Positions 34,263-46,479 of a stretch of 62,000 bases of DNA are shown here, piece by piece. The stretch is from Gnetum montanum (lineage: Eukaryota > Streptophyta > Gnetopsida > Gnetales > Gnetaceae). The position numbers and the translations under genes are program-made. The stretch spans positions 144,421 to 206,420 of the forward strand of contig MNCI01011158.1 of assembly GCA_015680685.1 (NCBI GenBank). Direction: 5' to 3'. The notes under the pieces were generated by a model, which made no database searches, was not told the DNA's origin, and saw only the letters and a list, made by a program, of their open reading frames with translations. The first letter of the stretch is position 1. Every line of letters begins with the position of its first letter.

Positions 34263-34700
34263 GCAANTACTCTATGGGTAATGTTATAATGTCTCAATAT
34301 AGTTGAAACCTAAGTCACCTAGAAGTTATCATGTTCAGCTTAGGAAGGTGAATTTTTGGTAAAATAAGCTATTTTAGCCCTTTCAAACCATGAAAATACA
34401 ACATATTTTTCAGAAAACTATATCCATGGCATAGTACTCTTGGAGACAATTCTAATAGTTATTGTCACAAGACCCATAGGAAAACTAATACTCTATGGGT
34501 AATGTTATAATGTCTCAATATAGTTGAAACCTAAGTCATCTAGAAGTTATCATGTTCAGCTTAGGAAGGTGAATTTTTGGTAAAATGAGCTATTTTAGCC
34601 CTTTCAAATCATGAAAATACAACATAGTTTTTAGAAAACTATATCAATGGCATAGTACTCTTGGAGACAATTCTAATAGTAAATATTTCATCCCAATCAG
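34263..34700. repeat. Tandem duplication, two ~220-bp copies
   Basis: Each copy begins TACTCTATGGGTAATG and ends near GGAGACAATTCTAATAGT; the two differ at only a few sites. An N stands at the first base region of copy one (34267), so one copy could be an assembly artefact. Confidence 0.8.
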
Positions 34701-35514
34701 ACTTATAATCTGGGAGATATTGCCATTTTAATTTTCTTGTTATGCATTCATTATAAAATAATAATAATAATAATAATAATAAATTATTAAAGTACTTATT
34801 AAAAAACTTAATAATAAAAGGGCTAGGGATATAATTCATGACCTTTAAGTTAACAAATTCAACTCTTAAACCTTGATTAGTTAGCCACCTAGTTAAAGTT
34901 GGTAGTTGTTAAAAACAATGAATAGATCATAAATATTTGAAATAAGAAAGATAAAATTTAAAAGAATCTATGTGATGTCACAAATATGTAGTAGCACAAC
35001 CCACTAGGCTAGTATGGGCAAGTCGTAGTCTTGCTACTCCCCCTGCTCCTCTCTACACCACTCAATCACCCACTTGGAGTTTTCCATCCATCATAGAGTC
35101 ACCATTTCCACTTGCCATGTTCTTGCTCTTCCACTGCTACATGTAGCTATGGCATTGTCCTTGCCTATCGCTGCTTGTTGTCCCAGGAAAGTGAAAAAGA
35201 AATTCATGTGGACTGCAATGTCTTGTAAGGATGTGCTAGCTTGTGATGACCACATCACCATGCAAGGCTACGTTGATTTGAAAAAGGGCCATGCAGGCCT
35301 GTTAGGGATGCACATCCCTATATTGGAGCCACCCAAGCCCACACCATGCTACTTCTCCTTCACGCCATTACTACTTTCACCCTCTAGCTCACTTTGCTTC
35401 TAAGTTTCCATGCCACCTATCATTTTCTACTATCCTCACTCCTTGCATCATGCGTTGCCATGTTTTTAGAAACATTTTTTGTCATCATCATTGTTGGTGC
35501 CATTACCCTCTCTG

Positions 35515-35775
35515 ACACATCACAAACATTGCTAGTGTCAAAAATCATCACCCCCCTCTAGCATACCATAGACACTATCAATGTTGAGAATCATTGCCCC
35601 TCCAATGCATCATGGACACTACTGGCATCAAGAATTGTCACCCCCTCTAGTGCACTATGGACACCACCAACGTTGGGAATTGTTGCCTTCTCCAATGCAC
35701 TATGGACATTGCTAGCTCCAAGAATCATCACCCCCTCTAGCACATCACAAATACTACCTGTGCCAAGACACATTG
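35515..35775. repeat. Minisatellite, ~60-bp unit, about 4-5 copies
   Basis: The repeat core contains AATCATCACCCCCTCTAG and a GCAC(T/A)..ATGGACAC segment, with copies near 35515, 35585, 35625, 35685 and 35725. Divergent copies; no coding role seen. Confidence 0.7.
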
Positions 35776-36779
35776 CTTACTTTAGTGCTGCTATAGAAAA
35801 ATCCTTGTCCTTCTTTGCATCACATTGATTTACACAGATGGCTGCCTATGCCACATATACCTAGGTGAGGGCTATGCAAGCCCCATCCTAACAATGGCCA
35901 TGCAATCCCTATGAGGGATGCATAGGCCCCACTTGGGTTGCATAGACCTTGGAAAGAGCCACATAAAACTCACTTGAGCCATCCAAGATTACAAATGTTG
36001 CACCTTCTTAACCTTTTTCCATTGCTACTACCACTCTCCTTGCATGTCCTTACTTGCCACTCTCACTCCCTTGCAGCCACTACCATCATTACCACTCCTA
36101 CCATCGTCCATATCCCTACCTCCAATGATGAGAAAATGTTTCCATCAATCGACAAAGAATTTAAATTTTCTATTAACTAGTGGAGAATTCGACTTTGCTA
36201 TCAATTGACATACAGAATTCAAAATTCTCATTAGGTAAAAGGAAGAAAATGTTACTTTAAATTTAGGAACATGGATAAAAATTTTTAGAAAAGAAAATTG
36301 GCACATTGGTAAGGAATAAGATAAGAATTTCACAATTAATTGCACTTTTCGTGGAGTAGTATTGGGGTGGNTCACTTTTTTGAACTCAATGTTGAGGTCA
36401 GATTTATCATTTGAGTACCTAAAAAATTGATGATATCTTAAGCCAAGCCTTAAGAATCTATAACATAAATTATCTAATCATGCCTATAAATTTAATTATT
36501 GAGACTTACAAATTTAACCTTTTGGGCCTTAAGATTAAGTACTTAACCTTTGTAGATAGTCTTAGCTTTCTAATCTCTAGTTTATTATTAGTTACGTTAT
36601 TGGAGTTAGTGTCTTAAGGGGGTAGAAAGGTTACTAATAAGTCTAGGTAATGTAACTATTTATTCCCAACAAGGTTAGTTGGAGAATTAGTTGATAAATT
36701 AGTTGGTAAACTAGAACAGTCAAGAAGATGTATATCAATTTGTCTTATAATCAAATCATACAACAGAACAACATGAAGA

Positions 36780-37976
36780 GTCTAAATCTTGTTTCAACAA
36801 GGTGTATGATAGCCATAAAAAATAATGACCTAGAAGGGAATCCAAGAATGAGAATGAAAGTTGCAACATACAACATGCTTGCAAGATCTCTAGCAAGTAA
36901 GAGACAACATCCACTATGTCCACAATGGACCTTGAACTAGCATGAGTATCAATATCCACGCATATTAGAAAAATTACAATATTTTGATGTTGATGTCTTG
37001 TTTCTATAAGAATTCTTTCCATGGAATTTCTATACCATTCCAACTAGACTTGGGAAAGATGGGATACAAAGGTATTTACAAGCAAAAAGGGTCTTGTGGA
37101 TGTTCTTCTTTCAATCCATATAGATTAGCCTATTGCAAAAACCACAACATGGATGCTTGTGTAATCTTTTATAAAGAAGCCAAGTTTGAATTGGTACAAA
37201 GATTTGAATAGAATTTAGAAGACATGATTTTTGAAATTCCAAAAACTTCAAAGGATGGAAAAGAAAGAATGATCAAGATTTCAGAAAAGTCATATAGCCT
37301 TGGCATTTATACTAAAAATCTAGTTATCAGGAAGATGTATATGTGTAGTTAACACACATTTAATTGTCAAATCAACATTTTCAGATATTAGATTATGCCA
37401 AGGAGCATATTTGATTAAGAAAATACAGGAAAGTTTGAAGAATAATTTATTCCTAAGCCATATCAATCCACTATCAATTGTTATTTATGGATACTTCAAT
37501 GTAAAAGTTGAAAGTAGTGTTTATCAATTTTTAAAACATGGATGTGTAAAGGAATCATTGGAAGATGAACCTGATTTGAAGAAGATGTTTTCATCAATTC
37601 AACATGCAATTTCATTAGGCAATACATATTTTTCTTACTTCAAATATTCAATAGATAAATTAGATTCCAAAATTTAGGAACAAATGATGTTGATGGATAG
37701 TACTCATTAAGAACCACAGTTCAGTAATTTCTCTACCATGATTAAAGAAGATGGATCAACAACATTCTTCATTTAGACCCTAGATTATATTTGGTATGAT
37801 GTATAATTCTTCCAAGTTACCAAGTTACTAAAGTTAATTTCTGAAGAAGAAATTGAGAAGAATCAAGATTAATTCTTACCATCCCAAACAAGACCATTTG
37901 ATCATATATCACTTCTAGTAGAATTAAAACTATTTTCATTAAATTCTAAGGTTGATCAAGATCAAGAAGTATCTTA
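36780..37976 (+). pseudogene. CCR4/NGL/nocturnin-like nuclease (EEP family) pseudogene
   Basis: EEP-family enzymes remove poly(A) tails or trim RNA 3' ends. The order of conserved blocks is kept: KVATYNMLARSLAS (about 36855), ILEKLQYFDVDVLFL*E with the catalytic Glu retained but the preceding Gln lost to a stop, YKGIYKQK, VNTHLIVKSTFSDIRLCQG (about 37350), a decayed GDFNS box reading GYFNVKVESSVYQFLK (about 37485), and a C-terminal DHISLLVELKL (about 37905). At least three frame changes and several stops make it dead. No intron interrupts the blocks, so it is either a retrocopy or cDNA captured by element F. It has the same strand as F and lies near the F 3' LTR. The exact subfamily (NGL2-like or CCR4-like) is uncertain. 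Confidence 0.8.
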
Positions 37977-38388
37977 ACCTTACTTTTATTTATGATTTTC
38001 ATAATTTTATTTATTGTTTCATTTATATTCTAATTTGATAAGTAAAATATCTAAGGTAATGGAAGTTGAGAGTAAAGGATTTTCCCTACCTTCACTTGGG
38101 TAACGAGATACAAGTTGCACTTTGTGTGACCTTGGTTAGAACTAGTGAATGATGATTGGTAGACCTTTAATTCATCTCTTGTCATTATCTTAGAAAATGA
38201 GGTAAGTATTAATAAAATAATATTTAAATTTCATATATTTTTCTCACATGTATCTTTTTTACAAAATAAGAAAGAAACAACTTCAAATCCAAAGGAGAAA
38301 TCAAATTATTGGAGTATAAGAGCATAAAAGAAGTACTGGAGCTAGAAAAAGATAGTGAACTTGGACTCATTTGAGGATGAACAAAAGC
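37977..38388. other. Element F 3' interior, no gene
   Basis: AT-rich. It includes TTTTCCCTACCTTCACTTGG near 38080, which echoes CCTACCTTCACTTGAG in the B LTR; the shared word may be chance. It ends with a chromovirus-like GAGGATGAACAAAAGC before the polypurine tract. Confidence 0.4.
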
Positions 38389-38400
38389 TAAAGGGGGTAG
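38389..38400 (+). other. Element F polypurine tract
   Basis: TAAAGGGGGTAG just before the 3' LTR. Together with the tRNA-Met-like primer site it supports F being an LTR retrotransposon derivative, in the style of chromoviruses. Confidence 0.6.
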
Positions 38401-38402
38401 AT

Positions 38403-38925
38403 TATAACATCCCCATTTCCAAATGTTGTTGCTACATAACAAATATGATGCCTCTTCATAATAGGTGTTATCATTATTATAGCAAGACCTAAAAGGATGG
38501 TTGTAATTGAGACTTAAAATGGTGCATTGTAATAATGGATGTGTCTCTCAAGGTGATATTTGGGAGTTTAACCTAAGGCATTTATACTTGGGCTTAGATG
38601 TCAAGCTAGCATGGAGTTACAAAGCTAATAAAGATGAGTAATGGGTGTTGGATGAAGTAAGACAAGAAGTAAACTAGCCATCCCTTCTAGTTGGTAATAG
38701 GTCTAATCATGGTGGTAGTGTTGGATTGCCTCTTAGGGATGGATGCCAAAGGAAAAAAAATACCCAATGATTAATTTTAGGGTATGGACTAGATACACCA
38801 TTCCACATCAATAAAGTAGTATTCTTTTCATTTTCCTTCTACATTTGTCTTGTTATTTTCTCATACATAATATCTAATATAATGTATATTTGACGTTTTC
38901 CATGATATCTAGGAACGGGATGTTA
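38403..38925 (+). repeat. Element F 3' LTR
   Basis: Direct repeat of 16081-16599. Ends GGGATGTTA. The C gag-pro resumes immediately after it on the minus strand. Confidence 0.8.
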
Positions 38926-40260
38926 GAGTATCCTTAATTTCCTTCATTCTTTCTAGAATTTTTGGCTCATATCTCAACATATGTTGCTTGGGCCCCTTGC
39001 TCATACCTAGTTTGCAACTCTCTCTTGGTTGACTAGTTGATGTAGTTTGGACAATAGAGTTTTTAGGTGGAGTTATTCTTGATGTTGGTTTTGGTAGGTC
39101 AACTTGTTTACAAGCCTTTTGTTGTTGACTACCTTTGGTGGGCTTATTCATTGGTTTGAAAATATTTTTTTTTTGTAATTGTGGTAGTGATTTTTTATTA
39201 ATCATTGAGTTATTGGCCATAACAGGTAAGCCTTGGTCACAAGTTGTTGCAGGATTTCTTATAGATGATAGAGGTACCCTAATAACACATTGCTTCCTAG
39301 GCTTAGAGGGGTAGGTAAAATTTTGCTTAGGTTTTGATGTTGATAACACTAAAGGAGAAACATATATAACAAAAGGCTCTTTAAGGGCTAGAGGTTGTGG
39401 TACCCATATGATGAAGGGCTTTCTAGGATTTAGGTTTCAAGGCTGAGTACTAGCGGGTGGTAACTTGATGACAAGTGATTTTCTAGAAGCAGTAGACCAT
39501 TTGGTTGCTATAAATAAGGCTATGGTATAGGAGTTGTTATTGACATTTGGAGAGTTGGGTTCATTCAACACTAGCTCTCCATAGTTAATCATCTTCTAGA
39601 GATCATCTTTAAGGGCTAACCAAAAATCAGTATCATGACTAGCTACTTGGTGATAATGGTAAAACCTATCGAGTCTAAAGTACTTTGGTAGTTTCAAATA
39701 ATCTTTGGTTGCCATTGTTATCTCTCTAGCTATCTCACAAAGACAATCATGCCTCTTACAAGATTTTTCAAATCATTGCTTATGTTGAATGTGATTGTCT
39801 TTAAGCAATTGTTCTAGAAACTTAGAGGGCTTCCTAGGTAACTTAGCATACATAGTCCTTTTAGGAACATAGGGAAAATTTGTAGTATTGTGTGGTTCAA
39901 GTATTCAAGAGAGAATATAGAACCTCTAGTTAAGGTTCGATAATAGTCCAAAGCCTATCCTTTTAGGAACATAGAGAAAATCTATAGTACTATGTGGCCA
40001 CGATTAAAAAAGAAGGTACTTAGACTAGAAGATGATAAGATGTGCATTACGATATCCTTCACTATTATATTTGGTGAAGTTTGGGATAGACATGATTATG
40101 AGGATAGTAGAGCTGATGGAATCATCTTGGTAGATGTCCATGATCTTCATTGTTTGTGTTTTATTGGTTTCTAGTTTTCACAGCTTCTTAGTATGATCTT
40201 GGATTAGTTGGAAGACTTGATCTAGGCCTTGTGTAGCTCCTTAGGGCTACACTTATGATT
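38926..40260 (-). pseudogene. Element C gag and linker (decayed)
   Basis: Minus strand, in order: KIMDIYQDDSISS and IPNFTKYNSEGYRNAH (about 40150), ALDYYRTLTRGSIFSLE (about 39935), RLDRFYHYHQVASHDTDFW (the decayed knuckle, about 39650), then a Pro-rich linker with PFIIWVPQP and CVIRVPLSS blocks, open from 39349 to 38926. These align with the A gag. A 38-bp segment is repeated at 39858 and 39959. The frame continues into the protease at 16080. Confidence 0.8.
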
Positions 40261-41179
40261 GTTGAATGGTTGGTTGTCGTGAGATGAGCAACGATATAAA
40301 CTAGAGAGATCATGTAACTACCATCGTGAGAGGATTAAATAAGAAGAATGATGTTTCTATAGGGACATGAGCAATGGAAGAGGTATTAAAAACAAAGGGA
40401 TTACATGTTACAGGTGACATTTGTACTCCAAAAGAAGAACTAGTTAAAATTATGAAAGGTTGAGGAATGAAGGGAATTACTAGTAGAGATTGAGGTACTA
40501 TAATAAAATGCAATGAGGTGAAAAATGAAGTAAACAAGAAAGCAAGTTAGGAACTTGGATTTGTAGAAGTCACAAGGAGAGTTTGGTTCACTATTGAAGT
40601 AGGAGGCACAAAGTTAAACATGGCTACCTCTAGGATAGATCATTGAAAAAGGTCCCCTAAGTATGTATCTGGCTCATAATAAGCCCTAAACTCATCTTGC
40701 TTCTCTTGGTGAGACCTTAAACTAGCTTTTTCACTTGCTTTACCATCATCATTTGCATTTACCAACTATTCCAAAAGGTGTAGGTATTATCTAGATAATT
40801 CAATATAGTCACATGATAAAGGGATGTATTCATTCCCATACTTATGAATCAACATGTATTAACACTTGAAATTTAACTTCTTACATGGGATGCATAAACC
40901 TACTTGGTTTTTTATGCATATGAAGTTGTAATATTATTTGTTGATGTTTACATGAACTGGGTTAAGTTCTAACCATGTAAGAAACTACCTACGCTCCACT
41001 ATGATTGGGTCCTTAAGGTCATAGATGAAAGTAGATTACTGGTTTAAGGCTATGGTTGTTATGTTGTATGGTAGAATGGTTGATGTGAAAGGCATAAACT
41101 ATGTAAGACCAAGTATTTGGGCAAACAAGACAAAGGTTTTAATGTTTTAAATAAGTTGTAGATTATAGTGTTTAAGCTA
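40261..41179 (-). other. Element C gag N-terminal region and leader, unreadable
   Basis: By position this corresponds to the Gln/Pro-rich N-terminus of gag. Decay and frame breaks leave no clear protein. Confidence 0.35.
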
Positions 41180-41620
41180 GTAGTTTATAATCTTGTTTGG
41201 ATTGTAACATATTTAATGTGTAGGGTATAAGAAAAGCTTTAGCTTGTAAGGTGTCTAGCATAAAAGACAAGCTATAGTGTATGAGGGCTATAGTATATGA
41301 GACAAGCTTGTAGCTTATAAGAGGTCTAGAGTATAAGATAAGATATAGCATATGGAAACTACAACTTGTAGTGTATGAGAGTTATAGTATATGAAACTAC
41401 AACAAATAAAGCCTACAATGTGTGAAACTACATTGTATGAAACTATAGCATATAAAGCCTATAGTGTATGAAACTATAGTGTATAAAGCTTGCAATGTAT
41501 GAAAGTCCAACATATAAAGCCTATAGCATATGAAATTGTAGTGTATGAGACTATAACATATGAAACTACATCATATAAGATTGCAACATAAATAAAGTGT
41601 AGTGTACTATAACTACGACT
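41180..41620 (-). repeat. Element C leader tandem array
   Basis: The plus strand shows imperfect copies of TATAGTGTATGAAACTA-like units with ATATAAAGCCTA. It sits between gag and the LTR, the same position as the GCGTGAGCAAA array of B, and reads like a CpG-depleted version of that type of array. Confidence 0.6.
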
Positions 41621-41639
41621 AAAATGATAATCTTTCCAA

Positions 41640-42873
41640 TGTATTTAAGTAGCACTAGGAAACAAATGAGAAAAGGCTTTACTGTATATCAGAAAAATTT
41701 TGTAAAAGTGTAGATGTAGAAAACTTAGAAAACTATAAACACTATGAACAAAGAAAGCACTATGAACTATAGGGAATAGGGATAGATCTATGCACTACAA
41801 TAGTAAAACAAATAAAATAATTTAAAATTAATTTTTGCAACTTTTACTATGAAAAATGGCTATGGGATCATATGTTGGAGTTACAAAAAATCCAAAAATA
41901 TTTTATTTTGTCAAATACGCTAGCACACAAAGGTAAAATACGAAGAGAAGTTTTTGTCAAACGAGTTTTAGATGAAGAAGTTAAGTAGAGGTCCTCTTTC
42001 TAAGACTAGAAAATTATAATGATAGAAAAAATTGGTGTTGGAAAACTAGGAAAAGCTTTGTAAATAGTTTTAATCCTAGAATCCATGGACCTCAAAAGGA
42101 TTTGGGGCACCTTAGGAAATCTTGTGGATTAGCTAAGGACTTTAAAAAATTTTTACTGTGTGTAATAAATAAGAAAAAGTGAAAGTGTATGAAATGAGGA
42201 TTTAGCATTGGACCAAGAATGTAGAGAGATGTATGAAACATGCAAAAAAAGAATGGCCAAAACAACTACAAAATTTTTTATTAAATATTGTAAATTATTA
42301 TAAACAAATAGGTTCATAGAATATAGATTGGTGGATTTTACAAGTCTAAAAACATAAAAATAGCTTTAAAATCTAGTGTAGGAGGCAAGGTGTGTTCTAC
42401 ACTAGATTTGCACTAGTTTCTTGATTGATCTACACTGTAATAAATGTTGATAAAAGTATTTTCTATTCTCAGTGACCTACACTAAATAGGTTGCAAAATA
42501 CTATGGAATTTTCACTAATTTCTCTATTCTTTGCTAAAATGGTGTTTTTGAACCATTTTCATGTCTAAAAAGTGTAGTGTATGAGTCACCAGAATTTTTG
42601 AACGTTTTTGAATTTTGGTGCCAAACATGGAAACATTTTTTATTTTTTAGCTCACATACATTGGTATAATGAAATTCATAGCTTGTGGGCGATGAATTGC
42701 ATTTTACATGTTAAAAATTTATCTATAATTATTTCCAAAACAAGGTCACAAGGTAGCATTTTTGAAGGGAAAATAAGGCAATTGTTTCTACTCTTAAATA
42801 TGATCAAAATTATAGTTAAAATCTACTACTAGGCTTTTCTATTTGTAACATGAATTTTACTTGAGGTGTTTCA
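41640..42873 (-). repeat. Probable element C 5' LTR
   Basis: The right edge reads GAGGTGTTTCA, matching the B LTR edge GTGGTGTTTCA. The interior is AT-rich with B-like words but is too decayed for a clear alignment. The left edge and primer site are not certain. The 5 bp after it are AAGCA; the partner duplication is outside the window. Confidence 0.5.
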
Positions 42874-42879
42874 AAGCAT

Positions 42880-45820
42880 CCTACCAATCTATCTTGTGAC
42901 TCAAAATTGTAGTATGCTTCCTCAACATGGAAACCTAAAATACATCATGAATCAACTATAACTATTGTGAAAGATCACATTGATAAACAACTTCTTCAAA
43001 TTACTATTATATTAGAAAGTGACCAATGTAGTAAGCTACTAACTTTCCTCTTCTATAAAAACCAAATAATTCCTTTTAAAGATATGACTTTAAGAACCAA
43101 TAAAATACTAAAGTTGAACTTCAAAGATTAGCTCCTATTAAACTTTGTAAATCTATCTTAAGATATCTATAATCTACCTTTGATAATATTAGCATTTTCT
43201 ATATTCTCTTCAATAATATATGCTTGGATTTCTATATATCCTCTATGGTATCCCAACAAAAAAGTATATGATAATGTATATCATACAACATATAATAAGC
43301 TACAATTAAAAAACTAACATGATAACTATTTTTATACATAAACTTTACTAACAAAAGAATATTTTTCCAACTTATCTATAGTCTAAAGCATAATATCAAA
43401 GCATATCTTCTAAAATATTGTCCATTATCTCTATCTAACTATCTATTTAAGGATGCTATGTTAAGCTAAGATTCAATCTAGTATTGAGACTTTTCTAAAA
43501 ATACTATCAAAACCTAGAGGTAAACATATGATCTCTATCAAACACAATCTTCTACAAAACTTCAAGTAATCTAATAATATCAAATAAGAACAATTGAATC
43601 ATCTCTTTTATGCTAATTATTTCTTTCCTAGACAAGAAGTAGAAATATTTTGGAAATCATATATGATAGTAAGGATGGAATATTTTCTACTTTTACTACA
43701 AGATTATCTAGTAATAAAATCCATGTCAATGATTTCTCATTTTCACAGTGGAATGATATGTAAATGAAGAAAACCATCAAGTCTCTCATGCTCTATGTTA
43801 ATCTTTGAACACAACAAATACATGGCTACATAATCATCAACTTCTTTTTTTACACAAGGCTATTAGTACCATCTTTTGATATTGTAAATATTATTACTAC
43901 TATGATATATTTCATACTTAAGTAAGTGTTATCAAGTAGTTTCTTTTGAACTATAATTGATGCTTATATTCTACACTTAAATCTCAACTAGCCAAGACTA
44001 TCAACTGAAAATGCTATGCCTACTAGAAAAATAGTTGCGATATTTTATTGACATTAACAATATAAATTCTTTTAGATAAGATAATAAGAATGTAAAGAAT
44101 TCTAGCTATTCTATTTAGTGCATCTAAAAACTTTTTGCCTTTGTCTAGATAATAGTAGAATATAAAGACAAAATCTACTACAACATCTACTCATCTCTTT
44201 TATCTCTTATTCAACTATGACTTATTCATTATATATTATAGGATCTTATCATCTATTCAAAGGATAATCCACTCTTCATATAAGTAATATCTCAAAATCT
44301 TAATAAAAAAGATAATAATACTAAGCTCTAGATTATAAGTTTGATATCTGGTCTCATGTTGTTTCAACTATCTAGAAGCATAACCCATCAATTTGTCATG
44401 TCACATAAGAATTTCTCTGAAATCTTCTCTTGTAGCACCTATAAAAACATCATAAGACCTTCCAAGAACTAGTGACATCAAGATAAATGTTAAAATAAAT
44501 CTTTATTTTAGCTTCTTAAAAACCTTCTAAAAGCATCTATTTAAGAGAAACAGTACTGCTTCCAAGAAAACTTATGTAGAGGCACAACTATCTTAGAGAA
44601 ATCCTCAACAACTATCTTGTAACATATTACTAGACCCAAGAAGCTTATAACTTTACTTACAATGGTTGGAAAATATCTATCTTTAAGCATTGATATCATA
44701 TAAGAACCCATAGTTATACCTACTTTTGACATCTCATAACCAAAAAAATATAACTCTTAATACATATTTAGAAGCATGAACATAATATTTCTAATCTAAT
44801 GAACTTTGGAACAATATTCTCAAATGCTTCTCTTGTTACTATTTATCCTTAGAGTAAACTAAAATTTCATTAATGAAAACAATGAAAAATTTATCTAAGA
44901 ATATAACACATTGTTCATCAAGTGCATGAAAACTACTGAAGCATTAATGAGTCCAAAGAAAATGATTAAGAATTCATAAAGCCCATAACATATCTTGAAA
45001 GTTATCTTATACATATTCTTCTTTCTTGTCCTAACTTTATGATAATAAAAATTTAAGTCAATATTAAAGAACATCTTATTTTCTCTTAATTGAATAAAAA
45101 AATCCTTAATCCAAGGCAAAGAATACTAACTTCTAACTATCACCTAATTTCGCTATCTGGTAATTAATACATAACCTTAAACTTCAATCCTTGTTCTTTA
45201 CAAAGGCCGCTAGTGTATTCCATGGTGAAACACTCAATTGGATTGTACCTTTGTTCAATAGCTTCTAAGATTGAACCTTAGTTTCTACTTGTTCGATCAA
45301 AGATATACTATGAGATTCCTTGGAAATTGGTTGAAATATAGGCTTGCATGTAATCACAAATTCAATTTCTTTCTAGGGAGACACTTCTAGAAGTTCTTTC
45401 ATAAATATATGTAAGAACTCTAGAAAAACTAGAATCTAATCTATCTCTTACTTATTCTCTTCTTTCATTGAGTTTATAAAACAACTATAATATTTCTTAA
45501 ATAAGTATTAGAAATGATCCATTGTCATGAAGTCAAGATGAATGTACATTTTTCTTATTTATATTGCAACTTCTTTTTCACTTGAATATGTAATTATGAG
45601 AGAGTTATATCTAAAATTCAAACATCCTCCATACTTAGCTAATCAATCCATGCTAAGAATCATATGATACTCTTCAGGTCCCATCATCATGACATCACTG
45701 TACCATCTATTATATTACTTCATCATTATAATTTAGAAGTTATAATAATAGAAGAATGAATTTTTCAACCATGAGATATATTCTCTAAGTATTGCATCCA
45801 ACATCGATGTTTCATCCAAG
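42880..45820 (-). pseudogene. Element G: chromovirus-like pol remnant
   Basis: Decayed Ty3/gypsy pol on the minus strand. Protease end: YHMILSMD...LAKYGG (about 45670). RT: GTIQLSVSPWN, FVKNKD*SLRLCIN (about 45200), then an open block 45119-44895 with MFFNIDLNFYYHKVR and YGLYEFLIIFFGLINAS. The active-site box reads VFINEILVYSK (about 44840). RNase H: YASR*LKQHETRYQTYNLEL (about 44400). Integrase: ISMDFIT (about 43745) and FDRDHMFTSRF (about 43525). A single RNase H and this RT wording fit chromoviruses of the Tekay/Del type. Many stops and frame changes. The solo LTR at 45826 interrupts it on the right. Confidence 0.8.
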
Positions 45821-45825
45821 ACAAT

Positions 45826-46474
45826 TGATGAGTGGCGAGGTACCCCTACACTCAACCATACGAAATGAGCGTCGCACGCGCGATCCGGTCGAACTCCGCA
45901 GATGGACTAGTTGTGGCACCTAGATAGTTAGCCTTAGGTCGCAGTTCATTGTCTTCCCACCTAGACTAGTTTTGCATATGTCACGTATGGTTTAGTCTAG
46001 ATGAGGTGTATGATGTGTTCTAATTCTAACGCTACTCCTAATGGCAGTGGAAAATAATATTAACTAATCTAAGCTAAGAGGAAAAAGGGTAAGAAAATCT
46101 AATCTAGCTTAAGTGCGACGAGCAACCGATTCCTTGATCAACTGTACACATCTTGGACTTCGTGCACAACTACTACTGGGACTACCAAGCATAGGCCTAG
46201 GTACGCCACTGGGATTACCAAGCACAGACCCCAAATACGCCACTGGGTTACCAAGCGTAGATCCCCCTAGCTACACCAATGGCTACCAAGCAATCACACT
46301 TAAATGCTTGTAATCAAGTCGTACTCATTCCACTTCTAGGAGTTTAAGGGTGAGAGACTAATTGCGATGAGTAACCGATTCCTTAACTAGCCGTACATGG
46401 CGAGGGATGCGATATCGCGTCAGCTGCGATATCGCGTACGCGATATCGCAGCCTGTGCGAACCGCGTCTCATCA
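45826..46474 (-). mobile_element. Solo LTR, Athila type, with target duplication ACAAT
   Basis: A 649-bp LTR from TGATGAGTGG to CGTCTCATCA, with ACAAT at 45821-45825 and 46475-46479. On the minus strand its 3' end reads GGTTGAGTGTAGGGGTACC...CTCATCA, matching 1-53 and the D and E LTR ends. No internal sequence is present, so the element was lost by LTR recombination. It is much richer in intact CpG than its surroundings. Confidence 0.9.
46423..46452. other. 30-bp perfect palindrome with GCGATATCGC cores
   Basis: Centred between 46437 and 46438; the arms contain GCGATATCGC at 46426-46435 and 46440-46449. A third copy of the 10-bp palindrome lies at 46409-46418. It lies about 20-50 bp from the start of the solo LTR (minus-strand sense). 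Confidence 0.85.
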
Positions 46475-46479
46475 ACAAT

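Larger units (their letters stand above)
34139..36779. other. Interior of element F: anonymous AT-rich sequence with local repeats
   Basis: Holds a direct duplication of about 220 bp (34263-34700), an ATA microsatellite (about 34757-34783), a minisatellite (35515-35775) and single Ns at 34267 and 36371. Scattered short open frames look fortuitous. No gag or pol motif was found. Confidence 0.5.
16081..38925 (+). mobile_element. Element F: LTR element carrying a nuclease pseudogene, interrupted by A
   Basis: Flanked by 0.52 kb direct repeats (16081-16599 and 38403-38925) that begin near TAACATCCCC and end GATGT[CT]A. A tRNA-Met-like primer site lies inside the left copy and a polypurine run AAAGGGGGTAGA lies just before the right copy. 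Without element A the unit is about 5.7 kb. No gag, protease, RT or integrase is visible. The interior holds a CCR4/NGL-like pseudogene (36780-37976). F splits the C gag-pro: the C reading continues on both sides. I could not find a clear 5-bp target duplication. Confidence 0.75.
10346..42873 (-). mobile_element. Element C: ancient Tat-like retrotransposon, split by nested insertions
   Basis: Pieces on the minus strand follow the order seen in element A: LTR (about 41640-42873), leader array (41180-41620), gag (40260-38926), interruption by F (16081-38925), protease (16080-15390), hairpin array 1 (15030-14840), then the antisense gene (11041-13148, reading plus). The expected RT, RNase H and integrase should lie below about 10900 but are not recognisable; the sequence is interrupted there by element B. 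The right-hand LTR edge GGTGTTTCA at 42873 matches the B and A LTR starts (TGAAACAC on the minus strand). The left LTR is not in the window. Confidence 0.7.

Noticed and set aside
34757-34783. ATA microsatellite as a functional element
   Set aside because: Simple sequence repeat with no conserved context.
1-45863. Giant inverted-repeat unit bounded by the LTR ends at 1-53 and 45826-45863
   Set aside because: The right copy is a solo LTR with its own target duplication; the two are independent insertions of one LTR family in opposite orientation.
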